Source of the DNA: Gemmatimonadaceae bacterium
Lineage (GTDB): Bacteria; Gemmatimonadota; Gemmatimonadetes; Gemmatimonadales; Gemmatimonadaceae
Direction: 5' to 3'
DNA: 64,000 bases
Assembly: GCA_035606695.1 (NCBI GenBank)
Contig: DATNEW010000028.1
Location: forward strand, 62,001-126,000
Below are positions 52,610-62,311 of the stretch, in pieces. The number at the start of each line of letters is the position of its first letter. The first letter of the stretch is position 1. The position numbers and the translations under genes were made by a program. Below the pieces are notes generated by a model that made no database searches, was not told the DNA's origin, and saw only the letters and a program-made list of their open reading frames with translations.

Positions 52610-53188
52610 TCAATGGGTGAACACGGAAACACCCGCCAGCAAGCCGATCACGTTGCCGGAGACGTGACTGCTCGGGGTCAGATATGTGTCGCGCAGTTCA
52701 TAGCGCATGGAGACCACGTTGCTGACCGGGACGCGCAGGCCGATCCCGCCGCCGAGCGTGACTCGGCTGAAGGATAGGTTACCCGAACGACTGTACTGCA
52801 AGCCGATCGCCGGTCGCACGAACCAGTCGGCGGACGTGCGCGTGTCGGTGAGAGCGATCGGAAGGCCAAGCTCCACCTGCGACGTCGTGACGCTGCCTCC
52901 GCCCGCGCTGGCATGCATGAAATTGCCGGCGATCTCAAAGGCGACCGGACCGCTCGTCGGGAACGCGATGCGCACCGTGCCCGTCGGAACGTTGAACGAT
53001 GTCGTGCCATCGGGCTGCGACGTAACGCCGTCGCGATGAACGGTTTGGTACGACACTTCGGCGTCCACGCCAAGCTCGAAGCCGCGGTCGCGGCTTCGCA
53101 CCTGCGCCGCGGCGGCGGACGCCGACACGATTCCCACGACGACACCCGCAACAGCCGCAACACCCGCGCGAACCAATACGCTCTGCAT
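52610..53188 (-). CDS. Outer-membrane beta-barrel-like protein
   Basis: A 192-residue protein with signal peptide MQSVLVRAGVAAVAGVVVGI followed by SASAAAAQ cleavage. The mature part has repeating amphipathic strands (GFELGVDAEVSYQTV, VTLGGGIGLRVPVSNVVSMR, DTYLTPSSHVSGNVIGLLAG), like a small outer-membrane barrel. GGAGG lies six bases before the ATG. It sits between odhB's terminator and lpdA. No specific family recognised. Confidence 0.8.
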   Translation of the reverse strand: MQSVLVRAGVAAVAGVVVGIVSASAAAAQVRSRDRGFELGVDAEVSYQTVHRDGVTSQPDGTTSFNVPTGTVRIAFPTSGPVAFEIAGNFMHASAGGGSVTTSQVELGLPIALTDTRTSADWFVRPAIGLQYSRSGNLSFSRVTLGGGIGLRVPVSNVVSMRYELRDTYLTPSSHVSGNVIGLLAGVSVFTH

Positions 53189-53210
53189 TGAAGCCTCCGG
53201 TGCGTGATCC

Positions 53211-53247
53211 AAAAAAATCCCGGGCGGCGACGTTGCCACCCGGGATT
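53211..53247 (-). terminator. Rho-independent terminator of odhB
   Basis: On the minus strand, AATCCCGGGTGGC and GCCGCCCGGGATT (53216-53228 and 53235-53247) pair with one G-T wobble and are followed by a run of T residues. It lies 19 bases after the odhB stop codon. Confidence 0.9.
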
Positions 53248-53265
53248 GCAGTACCCCGCATCGCG

Positions 53266-54543
53266 TCAATCGACCAACATCGACGCCGGATCTTCCATGA
53301 GCTCCTTCACGCGAACGAGAAAGAGCACCGCCTGCTGCCCGTCGATGATTCGGTGATCGTACGAGAGCGCGACGTACATCATCGGGCGGATCTCGACCTT
53401 GCCGTTGATCGCCACCGGGCGGTCTTGCGTCTTGTGCAGCCCGAGAATGCCGACCTGCGGATAGTTGATGATCGGCGTCGAGACGAGCGAGCCGAAGACG
53501 CCGCCGTTCGTGATCGTGAACGTGCCGCACGTGAGATCGTCCATCGCGAGCTTGCCGTCGCGCGCGCGCTTGGCGAGTGCATCGATGCCGCGCGAGACGT
53601 CGAGCATGCCCTTGCGATCGGCGTCTTTCACGTTCGGCACCACGAGCCCCGCGTCCGATGCGACCGCGATGCCCATGTTCACGTAGTGGTGATAGACGAT
53701 CGAATCGCCGTCGATTTGGGCGTTGACCGTCGGATACTGCTTGAGCGCCAGGCACGCCGCCTTCACGAAGAACGGCATGAAGGACAAGCGCACGCCGTGC
53801 TCTTTCTCGACGCGTTCCTTGAGACGCGAACGCACGGCCATGACGGCCGACATGTCGACTTCGTTGAACGTCGTGAGATGCGCCGTGGCGTGCTGTGACT
53901 CGAGCAGATGTTCGGCGATGCGCTTGCGGCGCGTCGTCATTTTTTCGCGGGTTTCGCGAGAAGCGGCGGGCGTCGAGGCGTCTGAGCGCCGGGGCGTCGG
54001 GGAGGGCGGGGCCGAAGGCGCGGGTGTCGTCGTTGGCGCAGACGGTTGCGGTGCCGGCTTGGCCGATTGCTCGATGACATCCGGCTTGCTGACGACGCCA
54101 CCACGTCCCGTTCCTTGAACCTTTGACAAATCCGCACCGGTCTCGGCTGCAACGCGTTGTGCGGCCGGCGAGGCGCGAACCTCAGTTTGCCGGGGCACAC
54201 TCGCCGGTGCAGGCGTCGGCTCGGCTTTCGCTGCGGCGGGCGCATTTGCAGTCGCCTCGACGCCTCGACGTCCCGACGCCTCGACGCCCGGCGTCGACGC
54301 CCCGACGCCCGCCTCATCAATCTCCGCCAGCAAATCATCCACCTTCACCACATCGCCTTCCGCATGCGCACGCTTCGTGAGCACGCCAGAGCTCATCGCC
54401 GGCACCTCGACGGTGATCTTGTCGGTCTCGAGCTCGACCAACGTATCGCCGGGCGCCACCGCATCGCCCTCTTTCTTCAACCAGCGCGAGACCGTGGCTT
54501 CCGTGATCGATTCGCCAAGCGGCGGAACTTTGATGGACGTCAT
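53266..54543 (-). CDS. sucB: 2-oxoglutarate dehydrogenase E2, dihydrolipoamide succinyltransferase
   Basis: A 425-residue E2 protein. The lipoyl domain (1-80) has [18 protein letters not shown] and the lipoyl lysine in [11 protein letters not shown] (Lys42). Linkers flank a peripheral-subunit-binding domain ([20 protein letters not shown]). The catalytic domain (about 195-425) ends with [16 protein letters not shown]. The ESITEAT form is typical of 2-oxoglutarate E2. Two linkers are encoded in DNA made of short GC-rich repeats (about 53955-54005 and 54250-54315). It is the central TCA-cycle subunit; E1 is not in this window. Confidence 0.95.
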   Translation of the reverse strand: MTSIKVPPLGESITEATVSRWLKKEGDAVAPGDTLVELETDKITVEVPAMSSGVLTKRAHAEGDVVKVDDLLAEIDEAGVGASTPGVEASGRRGVEATANAPAAAKAEPTPAPASVPRQTEVRASPAAQRVAAETGADLSKVQGTGRGGVVSKPDVIEQSAKPAPQPSAPTTTPAPSAPPSPTPRRSDASTPAASRETREKMTTRRKRIAEHLLESQHATAHLTTFNEVDMSAVMAVRSRLKERVEKEHGVRLSFMPFFVKAACLALKQYPTVNAQIDGDSIVYHHYVNMGIAVASDAGLVVPNVKDADRKGMLDVSRGIDALAKRARDGKLAMDDLTCGTFTITNGGVFGSLVSTPIINYPQVGILGLHKTQDRPVAINGKVEIRPMMYVALSYDHRIIDGQQAVLFLVRVKELMEDPASMLVD

Positions 54544-54682
54544 GCGAGAAAGCCGGGAATGCTCGGGAATTGCCGAACGGGACACCAACGGGCGACCGTG
54601 GACCCGGGGCCAAAGGCCCGCCTAACTTCAGTTTGACAATATACACCGGGCTCGAATCACCTTTGCCGTTCCCGTCGTTCTC

Positions 54683-55720
54683 TTGCGCGCGCTGACGATC
54701 TCCAGTCACGGCACCCTCGATCGCGTCGACTACCGCGACGAACTGCCCATTCCAGAGTTGTCCCGGCCAACCGACGTTCGCATTCGCGTCAGCGCGGCTG
54801 CGTTGAATCACCTGGACTTGTTCGTCGTGTCCGGGCTGCCCGGCGTCAACATCACGCCGCCGTGGATCCTCGGCGCGGACGCCAGCGGCGTCATCGACCA
54901 GGTCGGCACCGACGTCTCGGGCCTTTCCGAAGGCGATCATGTCATCGTCAACCCCGGCATCAGCGATCGCACGTGCGAGTACTGCCTGGCGGGCGAACAG
55001 CCCCTCTGCCCGCGCTTTGCGCTGCTCGGCGAACATCTCCCGGGCACGATGGCCGAGTACGTCGTGGTGCCGGCGGCCAACGTGCGCGCGATCCCGGCCG
55101 GCACGTCGTCCGAGCTCGCCGCGGCATTTACGCTCGCGACACTGACGGCGTGGCGCATGCTCGTGACGCGCGCCCAGCTGCGTGCCGGTGAAGATGTGCT
55201 CATCTGGGGAATCGGCGGCGGTGTGGCACTCGCGGCGCTCCAGATCTGCAAACTGATCGGTGCGCGAGCGTGGGTCGTGTCGAGCAGCGCCGAGAAACTG
55301 CGTCGCGCCGCCGAGCTCGGGGCTCACGAGCTGCTCGATCGCACGAAGGTCGACGTCGCGCGCGCGATTCGCGATCGAACGAAAAAGCGCGGCATGGATG
55401 TCGTCGTCGACAACGTCGGCGAAGCGACGTGGAATGCATCGCTACAAGCGCTGGGCCGGCGCGGCCGCCTGGTGACGTGCGGTGCGACGTCGGGCCCGAT
55501 CGTCGAAACCGACGTGCGTCGGCTGTTCTGGAATCAGTGGTCCATCCTCGGGTCCACGATGGGGAACGATGCCGAGTTCGACGCGATCGCCGAGCACTTT
55601 CGCGCTGGGCGATTGCAGCCGGTCATCGACTGCGTGTTCAATCTCGAGCATGGCCGCGCCGCGATGGAGCGCCTGCAAAGCGCCGCGCAGTTCGGCAAGA
55701 TCGTGGTGCGCGTATCGTGA
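54683..55720 (+). CDS. Zinc-type alcohol dehydrogenase/quinone oxidoreductase (MDR family)
   Basis: A 345-residue medium-chain dehydrogenase. The N-terminus MRALTISSHGTLDRVDYRDE and the nucleotide segment VLIWGIGGGVALAALQICKL match the family. A structural-zinc-like cluster is seen in DRTCEYCLAGEQPLCPRF, but the catalytic zinc cysteine is absent (AALNHLDLF), as in quinone oxidoreductase-type members. It starts with TTG at 54683. The next gene overlaps (GTGA). Confidence 0.88.
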   Translation: MRALTISSHGTLDRVDYRDELPIPELSRPTDVRIRVSAAALNHLDLFVVSGLPGVNITPPWILGADASGVIDQVGTDVSGLSEGDHVIVNPGISDRTCEYCLAGEQPLCPRFALLGEHLPGTMAEYVVVPAANVRAIPAGTSSELAAAFTLATLTAWRMLVTRAQLRAGEDVLIWGIGGGVALAALQICKLIGARAWVVSSSAEKLRRAAELGAHELLDRTKVDVARAIRDRTKKRGMDVVVDNVGEATWNASLQALGRRGRLVTCGATSGPIVETDVRRLFWNQWSILGSTMGNDAEFDAIAEHFRAGRLQPVIDCVFNLEHGRAAMERLQSAAQFGKIVVRVS

Positions 55721-55944
55721 CCGAGGAGCACGCGCGGTACGAGCCCGCCGAGGAACGCGCCGTTCGCGACGCGTACGCCAAGGGCGACGCGCCCAAGTGT
55801 CCGCGCGACGGCACGACGCTGACGGCGCGAAGCATCGGCGGCGGATCGTTCGGGCTGGGGTACGCGCGCAAGCGGGAGTGGCTGATCTGTCCAGCGTGCC
55901 GTCGCAGCGTCATCTTCGACGTCAAGCGCGGGACGCGCACGTAG
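55717..55944 (+). CDS. Small zinc-ribbon-like protein
   Basis: A 75-residue protein with the cysteines KCPRDG and WLICPACRRS, an incomplete-looking zinc ribbon. It starts at the GTG overlapping the dehydrogenase stop (GTGA). The start VTEEHARYEP is supported by this coupling. Function not recognised. Confidence 0.65.
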   Translation: MTEEHARYEPAEERAVRDAYAKGDAPKCPRDGTTLTARSIGGGSFGLGYARKREWLICPACRRSVIFDVKRGTRT

Positions 55945-55963
55945 GGAATGGGGCGATAGATTG

Positions 55964-56818
55964 ATGCTCACCATGATCACCATGCTCACGACGTTCATGC
56001 AACAGCCGGACACGACGAACTTCAGCGACCGCTTCCAGCGCAGCCTGGGCGAAGTGTTCGGTCAAACGCTGCCCGCGCTCGTCGGCGCGTTGGTCATCCT
56101 GTTCGCGGGCTATCTCCTCGCCAAGGTGCTGGAGAAGCTCGTCGAGCGTTTGCTGCGTCGCATCCGGCTGAATCATCTGCTCGAGCGCGGCGGAGTGATC
56201 CAGGCGGTGGAGCGCTCGGGCACGCACGTGAATCCGACGCGCGTGCTGGCGAATCTCGTGTTCTGGCTGGTGATGTTCACGGTGATTCTCCTCGCCGCGA
56301 ATGCGCTGGGACTCGACTCGCTGGCGAACGTGGTGTCGACGCTGGTGAGCTATATCCCGAGCGTGATCGCGGCCATCGTGATCATTCTGGTCGGCATCGT
56401 CCTCGGCGGATTCGTCGGCGGGTTGATCGCGGCGTCGGCGGGCGGTGTGCATGGCGGCAAATCGCTCGCGCGCATCGGGCGCGGCGGCGTCCTGCTGCTG
56501 GCGATCTTCATGGCGCTGCAGGAGCTGGGGATCGCGACGGACATCGTGACGACGGCGTTCGCGATTCTGTTCGGCGCCATCGCGCTCGCGCTCGCGCTGT
56601 CGTTTGGCTTAGGCAATCGCGAGCTGGCGGGCGAGATCACGCGCGAGTGGTACGAGCGGTACAAGAGCGAGCGCGCGGAGGCGATGGCGCGCGAGGCGCA
56701 GCTCGAGGCGCAGGCGGAGGCCGAGCTGGATGCCGAGGAGCGGGCGGAGCACGAGCGCCATGTGCGGAAGCATACGCCGCCGGGCGATCAATCAGGGGAA
56801 CCGCCGCAGCCCGTTTGA
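55964..56818 (+). CDS. MscS-type transmembrane-helix protein without the beta domain
   Basis: A 284-residue membrane protein with about four hydrophobic segments: near residues 36-55 (LPALVGALVILFAGYLLAKV), 95-115, 125-160 (VSYIPSVIAAIVIILVGIVL) and 175-210. The repeated conserved helix resembles the TM repeat of small mechanosensitive channel proteins, but the cytoplasmic beta-domain of MscS is absent. A charged, coiled-coil-like tail (EAQLEAQAEAELDAEERAEH) ends it. It may be a channel or scaffold. The ATG at 55964 is chosen over a TTG three bases upstream. Confidence 0.8.
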   Translation: MLTMITMLTTFMQQPDTTNFSDRFQRSLGEVFGQTLPALVGALVILFAGYLLAKVLEKLVERLLRRIRLNHLLERGGVIQAVERSGTHVNPTRVLANLVFWLVMFTVILLAANALGLDSLANVVSTLVSYIPSVIAAIVIILVGIVLGGFVGGLIAASAGGVHGGKSLARIGRGGVLLLAIFMALQELGIATDIVTTAFAILFGAIALALALSFGLGNRELAGEITREWYERYKSERAEAMAREAQLEAQAEAELDAEERAEHERHVRKHTPPGDQSGEPPQPV

Positions 56819-56868
56819 GTCCTCGCGCTCGGAGAGGGTGTCGCGCGGGAAACGGAAAGAAAAAGGCC

Positions 56869-56992
56869 TACCACGGATGAACGCCGGACGACCACGGACA
56901 GGCACGGAGACAGCGTGAACTGCTGTCAACGGCCGTTGACGGTCAACGCCGTGTCCGTGCCTGTCCGTGCATGTCGCGGTTCACAGTCCGTG
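56869..56992. repeat. Intergenic repeat, copy B
   Basis: Carries CCACGGACAGGCACGGAGAC near 56892 and, inverted, GTCCGTGCCTGTCCGTG near 56953, with ACTGCTGTCAACGG between them. Arms are the same family as copy A (50406-50619) but with indels. It lies between the MscS-like gene and gyrA. Confidence 0.8.
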
Positions 56993-57067
56993 CTGAATTT
57001 TTTTTGGAATTCTCGAATCCATTCGAACGCGCGGAGACGATGTGGGCAGATCAGAAATGTGACCTAC

Positions 57068-57094
57068 GTAAGTTGTTGTCAATAAACAACTTAC
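57068..57094. promoter_or_regulatory. Hairpin in the gyrA 5' region
   Basis: GTAAGTTGTT (57068-57077) and AACAACTTAC (57085-57094) form a perfect 10-bp inverted repeat with a seven-base loop, in AT-rich DNA about 140 bases before the gyrA start. It is either a regulator-binding palindrome or an RNA hairpin in the leader; which one depends on the transcription start. Confidence 0.6.
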
Positions 57095-57231
57095 ATACCA
57101 GATTTTCGGTTGCTTTTCGCCCTGAATTCCGGTAGATTTCAGCGTCTCGGAACGTCTCCTTTTCGGCCCCTCACGCGTGTCGTTCATCCGCGTGCGAATA
57201 GCCGTATTCTGTCGCCGACCGCCCTCCGAAA

Positions 57232-59751
57232 ATGACTGCTCCAAACAACCGTGAACGCATTCTTCCGCGCTTGATCGACGACGAGATCAAAGAGTCGTTC
57301 ATCAACTACTCGATGTCCGTCATCGTGTCGCGTGCGCTGCCCGACGTGCGCGACGGGCTCAAGCCGGTGCATCGCCGCGTGCTGTACTCGATGTTCGACA
57401 CGGGGCTCGTTCCTGGTCGCCCGTACAAGAAATCGGCGACGGTCGTCGGCGACGTGCTTGGCAAGTATCACCCGCACGGCGACTCCAGCGTGTACGACGC
57501 GCTCGTGCGCATGGTGCAGGAATTCTCGCTGCGCTATCCGCTCATCGACGGTCAGGGCAACTACGGCTCCGTCGAAGGCGATCCGCCGGCGGCGTATCGC
57601 TACACCGAAGCGCGGTTGATGCCGATCGCCATGGAGATGGTCACGGATCTCGACAAGAACACCGTCGACTTCGTGCCCAACTTCGACGATCACGACCATG
57701 AGCCGTCGGTCTTGCCGGCGGGCATTCCGAATCTGGTCGTCAACGGTTCGTCGGGCATCGCGGTCGGCATGGCGACGAACATTCCGCCGCACAACCTGCG
57801 CGAAGTCGTCAACGCCATCGTCCATCTGATCGACAATCCGGACGCGACGTTCGGCGACATTCGCAAGCACATCAAGGGACCCGACTTTCCGACCGGCGGC
57901 TACATCTACGGCCGCGCCGGCATCAAGGATTATCAGGAGACGGGCCGCGGCCGCATCGTCATGCGCGCGCGCGCGGTGATCGAGGAGAAGGAGTCCTCGA
58001 ACAAGTCGCAGATCGTCGTCACCGAAATTCCGTATCAGGTCAACAGCGCGAAGCTCATCGAGAACATCGCGGAGCTCGTGCGCGACAAGAAGCTCGAGGG
58101 CATCTCGGACCTGCGCAACGAGTCCGACAAGGACGGCATGCGCATCGTCATCGAGCTGAAGCGCGATGCGATTCCGCGCGTGGTGCTCAATCAGCTGTAC
58201 AAGCACACCGCGATGCAGTCGACCTTCGGCGTGATCATGCTCGCGCTCGTCCCCGACGAGCGCACGCGCAGTCTCGTGCCGAAGATCATGCCGCTCAAGG
58301 AGGCGCTCGAGCACTACATCAAGCACCGCCACGAGATCATCGTCCGCCGGACGCAGTTCGATCTCGACAAGGCGCTCGAGCGCGAGCACATCCTCGAAGG
58401 CCTCAAGATCGCCGTCGACAACATCGACGAAGTGATCAAGGTCATTCGCAAGGCTGAAGACACGCCGACGGCGAATGCGCAGCTGCAGAAGCGGTTCAAG
58501 CTGTCCGAGCGGCAGGCGGAAGCGATCCTCAACATGCGGCTCGCGAAGCTCACGGGCCTCGAGATCGAAAAGCTGGAAGAGGAGCTCAAGGAAGTCCGCG
58601 GGATGATCAAGGAGCTGCGCGCGCTGCTCGAGTCGAAGGACAAGCGCATGGCCGTGCTCAAGGACGAGCTGCAGACCATCGCGAAGAAGTACGGCGACGA
58701 GCGCCGCACGGAGATCACGAGCGACGAAGGCGAGTTCACGATCGAAGACCTGATCGCCGAAGAAGAGATGGTCGTCACCATCTCCCACTCGGGCTACATC
58801 AAGCGCACGTCGGTCTCGACGTACAAGAAGCAGCGCCGCGGCGGACGCGGCAACAACGGCGCGACGTTGAAGGAAGAGGATTTCGTCGAGCATCTCTTCG
58901 TCGCGTCGACGCACGACTACGTGCTCGTGTTCACCGACGACGGCCGCTGCTTCTGGCTCAAGGTGCACGAGATCCCGCAGGCGGGCCGCGCCGCGAAAGG
59001 CAAGCCGATCATCAACATGATCAACGTGACGCCCGATACGAACGTGTCGGCGATCGTGACCGTGCGCGACTTCCCCGACGATCAGTTCCTGCTGTTCGCC
59101 ACCAAGAACGGCACGGTGAAGAAGACCGCGCTGTCACAGTATTCAAATGTGCGCACCAACGGCATCAAGGCGATCAAGATCGAGGACGACGACGAACTGA
59201 TCGACGTGCAAGTGACCACGGGCACGAACGACATCGTGCTTGCGACGCGTCACGGCCTCTCGATTCGCTTTCACGAGCAGGACGTGCGCGAGATGGGCCG
59301 CGACACCACGGGCGTGAAAGGCATCGAGCTCGGCGCCCGCGACCAGGTCGTCGGCATGGTGGTCATCAAGCGCGAAGCCAACCTGCTGGTCGTCACCGAG
59401 AAGGGACTCGGCAAGTGCTCGCCGATCGACGAATACCGCGTTCAGAAGCGCGGCGGAAAGGGGATCATCACCGTGCATCGCACCGACAAGACCGGGGACG
59501 CGGTTTCGCTCATGGAGGTCCTGCCGGACGATGAGCTCATGCTCATCACCAAACACGGCGTCGCCATCCGGATGCCGGTGAAGGGTATCCGCGTCGCGGG
59601 CCGCAACACGCAGGGCGTGAAGCTCGTCAACCTGGACAACGACGATCTGGTGATGGACGTCGCGCGGGTCGTGCCGGACGACGAGTCCGAGGCCGGCGAC
59701 GACATCGCCGAGCCGGCGACCGTGGGCCCGGAAGGGGACGACGAGGAATAG
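57232..59751 (+). CDS. gyrA: DNA gyrase subunit A
   Basis: An 839-residue type IIA topoisomerase subunit that introduces negative supercoils with GyrB. Catalytic Tyr is residue 124 in YRYTEARLM; the N-terminal SYAMSVIV-like [20 protein letters not shown] and [15 protein letters not shown] segments are typical. The GyrA box (KKQRRGGRG, near residue 533) marks it as gyrase rather than topoisomerase IV. The beta-pinwheel C-terminal domain follows; the end is acidic. Preceded by an AT-rich leader with a hairpin and followed by a terminator. Confidence 0.97.
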   Translation: MTAPNNRERILPRLIDDEIKESFINYSMSVIVSRALPDVRDGLKPVHRRVLYSMFDTGLVPGRPYKKSATVVGDVLGKYHPHGDSSVYDALVRMVQEFSLRYPLIDGQGNYGSVEGDPPAAYRYTEARLMPIAMEMVTDLDKNTVDFVPNFDDHDHEPSVLPAGIPNLVVNGSSGIAVGMATNIPPHNLREVVNAIVHLIDNPDATFGDIRKHIKGPDFPTGGYIYGRAGIKDYQETGRGRIVMRARAVIEEKESSNKSQIVVTEIPYQVNSAKLIENIAELVRDKKLEGISDLRNESDKDGMRIVIELKRDAIPRVVLNQLYKHTAMQSTFGVIMLALVPDERTRSLVPKIMPLKEALEHYIKHRHEIIVRRTQFDLDKALEREHILEGLKIAVDNIDEVIKVIRKAEDTPTANAQLQKRFKLSERQAEAILNMRLAKLTGLEIEKLEEELKEVRGMIKELRALLESKDKRMAVLKDELQTIAKKYGDERRTEITSDEGEFTIEDLIAEEEMVVTISHSGYIKRTSVSTYKKQRRGGRGNNGATLKEEDFVEHLFVASTHDYVLVFTDDGRCFWLKVHEIPQAGRAAKGKPIINMINVTPDTNVSAIVTVRDFPDDQFLLFATKNGTVKKTALSQYSNVRTNGIKAIKIEDDDELIDVQVTTGTNDIVLATRHGLSIRFHEQDVREMGRDTTGVKGIELGARDQVVGMVVIKREANLLVVTEKGLGKCSPIDEYRVQKRGGKGIITVHRTDKTGDAVSLMEVLPDDELMLITKHGVAIRMPVKGIRVAGRNTQGVKLVNLDNDDLVMDVARVVPDDESEAGDDIAEPATVGPEGDDEE

Positions 59752-59771
59752 TTCAATTGCATACCGAGCGA

Positions 59772-59813
59772 AGAGGGGTCGATGTCGATAGGCATCGGCC
59801 CCTCTTTTCTTTT
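59772..59813 (+). terminator. Rho-independent terminator of gyrA
   Basis: AGAGGGGTCGATG (59772-59784) pairs with CATCGGCCCCTCT (59793-59805) with one G-T wobble and is followed by TTTCTTTT. It starts 20 bases after the gyrA stop codon. Confidence 0.92.
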
Positions 59814-59833
59814 GTCCGCGCTCAAAACAAAAG

Positions 59834-59944
59834 AACCACGGACTCATTCGGACAAGAGCGGACCGGCACGGAGACGGCGGAACTGCCGTCAACTCTTTTC
59901 CGCTGTCTCCGGCCCGTCCGTGGCTGTCCGATGTTGTCCGTGGT
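59834..59944. repeat. Intergenic repeat, copy C
   Basis: Begins ACCACGGACTCATTCGGAC and ends GTCCGATGTTGTCCGTGGT (inverted ends), with GCACGGAGACGGCGGAACTG in the middle and CCGTCAAC as in copies A and B. It follows the gyrA terminator. Confidence 0.8.
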
Positions 59945-60065
59945 AGAAGGCCCACGCGAGACACTCCGTCCCGCCAAACCGCCCCTCTGTAACACATCGT
60001 TCCCGATGTAAATCTTTCCGCCCCGCGCGTTCTCTTGTAGCTTAGGTCCCGTTTCGTAACTGCCG

Positions 60066-61349
60066 ATGTCTTCCTCAGTCCGCGCCGAACGAGAAGTGTC
60101 GCCTACCGTGCCCCTCGCGCCGTCCACGATGAGGGTCACCCAGGAGCTCCCCATGGTGTCCGTGGAGCTCGGGGAGGCGCTGCTTGCCGAGCAAGCAAAC
60201 CTCCGCTGCGAGGTGCTGCTCTGGCAACGCTGGGTGCGATATCTCGCACTCGGCGCCATGGTGCTGTTGTCGTTGGTGCTTGGCTCCAACGTACAGTCGG
60301 CGCTGTTGCCGCTCGCGCTGCTCTCGGCATCGTACGTCGGCGTCGTCATGTCGACGTCGTGGATTCTGCGCCACAAAGCGGGACGCATCGCACAGTCGTG
60401 GTTCCCGGCGCTGCTGCTTGGCACGGACGTCATCACGCTTGCCGGTCTGGTGTATCTCACCAGCCCGCCGGCGCAGTTCCATCGCATTTTGCTGTTCGGC
60501 TTCCTGTCGATGCAGCTCGGCGTGTTCTATTTCGGCCGTCGCCACGGGTTGCTCGCCGCCGGTCTCACGGGCGTCGCGTACCTGGTGTTCGCACTGCTGG
60601 TGCCGCCGTACGTGACCGGCCCGCATCCGACCGGCCTTGGCGTCGCGTTCAACTTCACGCTCTACGCGCTCATCAGCACGGTGCTCGTCTACACGTTCGG
60701 CAGCTTCCGCGAGCGAATGGATGCGCTGCGCATGTATTGCAAAGTCGTCGAACGTGGTGAAGCCGCGAGCTTGCCGCAACTCGCGGCGGAGAAGTGGCCC
60801 GACGAGCTCACGCTGCTGGCGCGCAGCTTCCAGTCGATGCACGCCCGACTCGCCGAACAAATCGGCAGCGATCCGCTCACCGGTTGCCTGAATCGGCGCG
60901 CGCTCGAGTCGCGGCTGCGTTCCGATCTGCGGCAGGCCCGGCGTCGCGGCTCGTCGGTCGCCGTCGCGGCGATCGATCTCGATCATTTCAAGGAGATCAA
61001 CGACTCCAAGGGACATCCCGTTGGAGACGTCGTGTTGCAGCAGCTCGCCGGCATCATGAAGGCGACGGCGCGCGACACGGATTCCGTTGCCCGCTTCGGC
61101 GGCGATGAATTCGTCATCGTACTGCCCGACACCGGCTGGCAGGGCGCGCTGACCTTTGCGGAACGTCTGCGCCGGCGCGTGGACGATTACACCTTCGGCC
61201 CCGCCGGTGCGCCGATTGCACTCACGATCTCCATCGGCGTGGCGCTCGGCCGCGGCAGCGATCCGATCTCGTCGGAGATGCTGATCAAGGAAGCCGACAA
61301 CGCCCTGTACAAGGCCAAGACCGCCGGACGAAACCGAGTATTCTCTTGA
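60066..61349 (+). CDS. Membrane diguanylate cyclase (GGDEF)
   Basis: A 427-residue protein making c-di-GMP. Residues about 60-215 have five or six membrane segments (such as YLALGAMVLLSLVLGSNVQS and FNFTLYALISTVLVYTFGS). The GGDEF domain is C-terminal: DPLTGCLNRRALESRL, FGGDEFVIV near residue 345, and the inhibitory RDTD site just before it. The active-site motif is intact. The downstream dehydratase gene overlaps by four bases (TTGA). Confidence 0.93.
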   Translation: MSSSVRAEREVSPTVPLAPSTMRVTQELPMVSVELGEALLAEQANLRCEVLLWQRWVRYLALGAMVLLSLVLGSNVQSALLPLALLSASYVGVVMSTSWILRHKAGRIAQSWFPALLLGTDVITLAGLVYLTSPPAQFHRILLFGFLSMQLGVFYFGRRHGLLAAGLTGVAYLVFALLVPPYVTGPHPTGLGVAFNFTLYALISTVLVYTFGSFRERMDALRMYCKVVERGEAASLPQLAAEKWPDELTLLARSFQSMHARLAEQIGSDPLTGCLNRRALESRLRSDLRQARRRGSSVAVAAIDLDHFKEINDSKGHPVGDVVLQQLAGIMKATARDTDSVARFGGDEFVIVLPDTGWQGALTFAERLRRRVDDYTFGPAGAPIALTISIGVALGRGSDPISSEMLIKEADNALYKAKTAGRNRVFS

Positions 61350-62311
61350 TCGATACACAGCTGGTCACTCTGGGCGACCTCGAGGCCGCGGCGCGCGTGT
61401 TGGCGCCCGTCGCCGTGCGCACGCCCTTGCTTCCCGCCGATCCCATCAGCGACGTCGTTGGCGCTCCGGTATGGATCAAGCCCGAGATGCTGCAGCGTGG
61501 CGGCGCGTTCAAGTTCCGCGGCGCGTACAACTTTCTCTCGCGCATGGACGCCGAGGTGCGAAAGCGCGGCGTGATCGCGCCGTCGTCGGGCAATCACGCG
61601 CAGGCGGTCGCACTCGCCGCCAAGCTGTTCGGCGTTCCGGCGACGGTCGTGATGCCGACCACCGTCACGCCCGCCAAGCGCGGCGGCGCCGAACGGTTGG
61701 GCGCGCGGGTGGTGCTCGCGGGCACCACGACGTTCGATCGTCTGAGCAAGGCCGAAGAGTTGACGCGCGAAGAAGGTCTCACGCTCGTTCCGCCGTACGA
61801 TCACCCGACGATCATCGCCGGCCAGGGCACGGTGGGTTTAGAGATTGCTGATGACCTGCCGCGCGTCGAGAACGTGCTGGTGCCGGTGGGCGGCGGTGGT
61901 TTCAGCGCCGGCGTCGCGTCGGCGATCAAGCTGCGTTTGCCGCGCGCGCGCGTGATCGGCGTCGAGCCGACGACCGCGCCGAAGCTCAGCCGCGCGCGCG
62001 CCGCCGGAAAGCCGGTGAAGATCGAACATTCAGGCGGCCTGGCCGACGGACTGCTCGCGGTCGAGATCGGAACCGTCACGTTCGCGCACCAACAGCAGTA
62101 TCTCGACGACGTCGTGCTCGTCGACGACGATGCCCTCACGCGCGCCATGCGATTGCTGCTCGATCGCATGAAGCTCGTCGTGGAACCGAGCGGCGCGATC
62201 ACGGTCGCGGCGTTGTTGGAGAAGAAGTTCGTCCCGAAGGGACCGACCGTCGCCGTGTTGAGTGGCGGTAACATCGAATGGGACGGACTTCGTGGCCTCC
62301 TCGGCGGGTGA
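61346..62311 (+). CDS. ilvA: Threonine ammonia-lyase-like PLP enzyme
   Basis: A 321-residue fold-type II PLP enzyme. The PLP lysine is Lys56 in GAFKFRGAYNFLS; the phosphate loop GGGGFSAG and the segment APSSGNHAQAVALAAKLFG are present. Catabolic or biosynthetic threonine dehydratases and serine racemases share this core; there is no C-terminal ACT-like regulatory domain, so an unregulated (catabolic) threonine/serine dehydratase or racemase is likely. The start is a TTG at 61346 overlapping the preceding stop; its unusual coupling between two GGDEF genes is noteworthy. Confidence 0.82.
   Translation: MIDTQLVTLGDLEAAARVLAPVAVRTPLLPADPISDVVGAPVWIKPEMLQRGGAFKFRGAYNFLSRMDAEVRKRGVIAPSSGNHAQAVALAAKLFGVPATVVMPTTVTPAKRGGAERLGARVVLAGTTTFDRLSKAEELTREEGLTLVPPYDHPTIIAGQGTVGLEIADDLPRVENVLVPVGGGGFSAGVASAIKLRLPRARVIGVEPTTAPKLSRARAAGKPVKIEHSGGLADGLLAVEIGTVTFAHQQQYLDDVVLVDDDALTRAMRLLLDRMKLVVEPSGAITVAALLEKKFVPKGPTVAVLSGGNIEWDGLRGLLGG

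Larger units (their letters stand above)
56819..57231. other. Intergenic region upstream of gyrA
   Basis: A 413-base gap: the first part holds repeat copy B, the rest is unusually AT-rich for this genome (runs of T near 56998-57006, the hairpin at 57068-57094). It presumably holds the gyrA promoter. I see no gene in it. Confidence 0.6.
59752..60065. other. Intergenic region after gyrA
   Basis: A 314-base gap holding the gyrA terminator (59772-59813) and repeat copy C (59834-59944). The remaining sequence up to 60065 precedes the diguanylate cyclase gene; no gene seen. Its promoter may be near 60030-60055, but no clear boxes. Confidence 0.6.

Noticed and set aside
57184-58968. Long minus-strand open frame (594 codons) across gyrA
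   Set aside because: It lies opposite a certain gyrA, has a low-complexity Asp/Arg/Val/Leu composition typical of an antisense frame in GC-rich DNA, and no recognisable domain.
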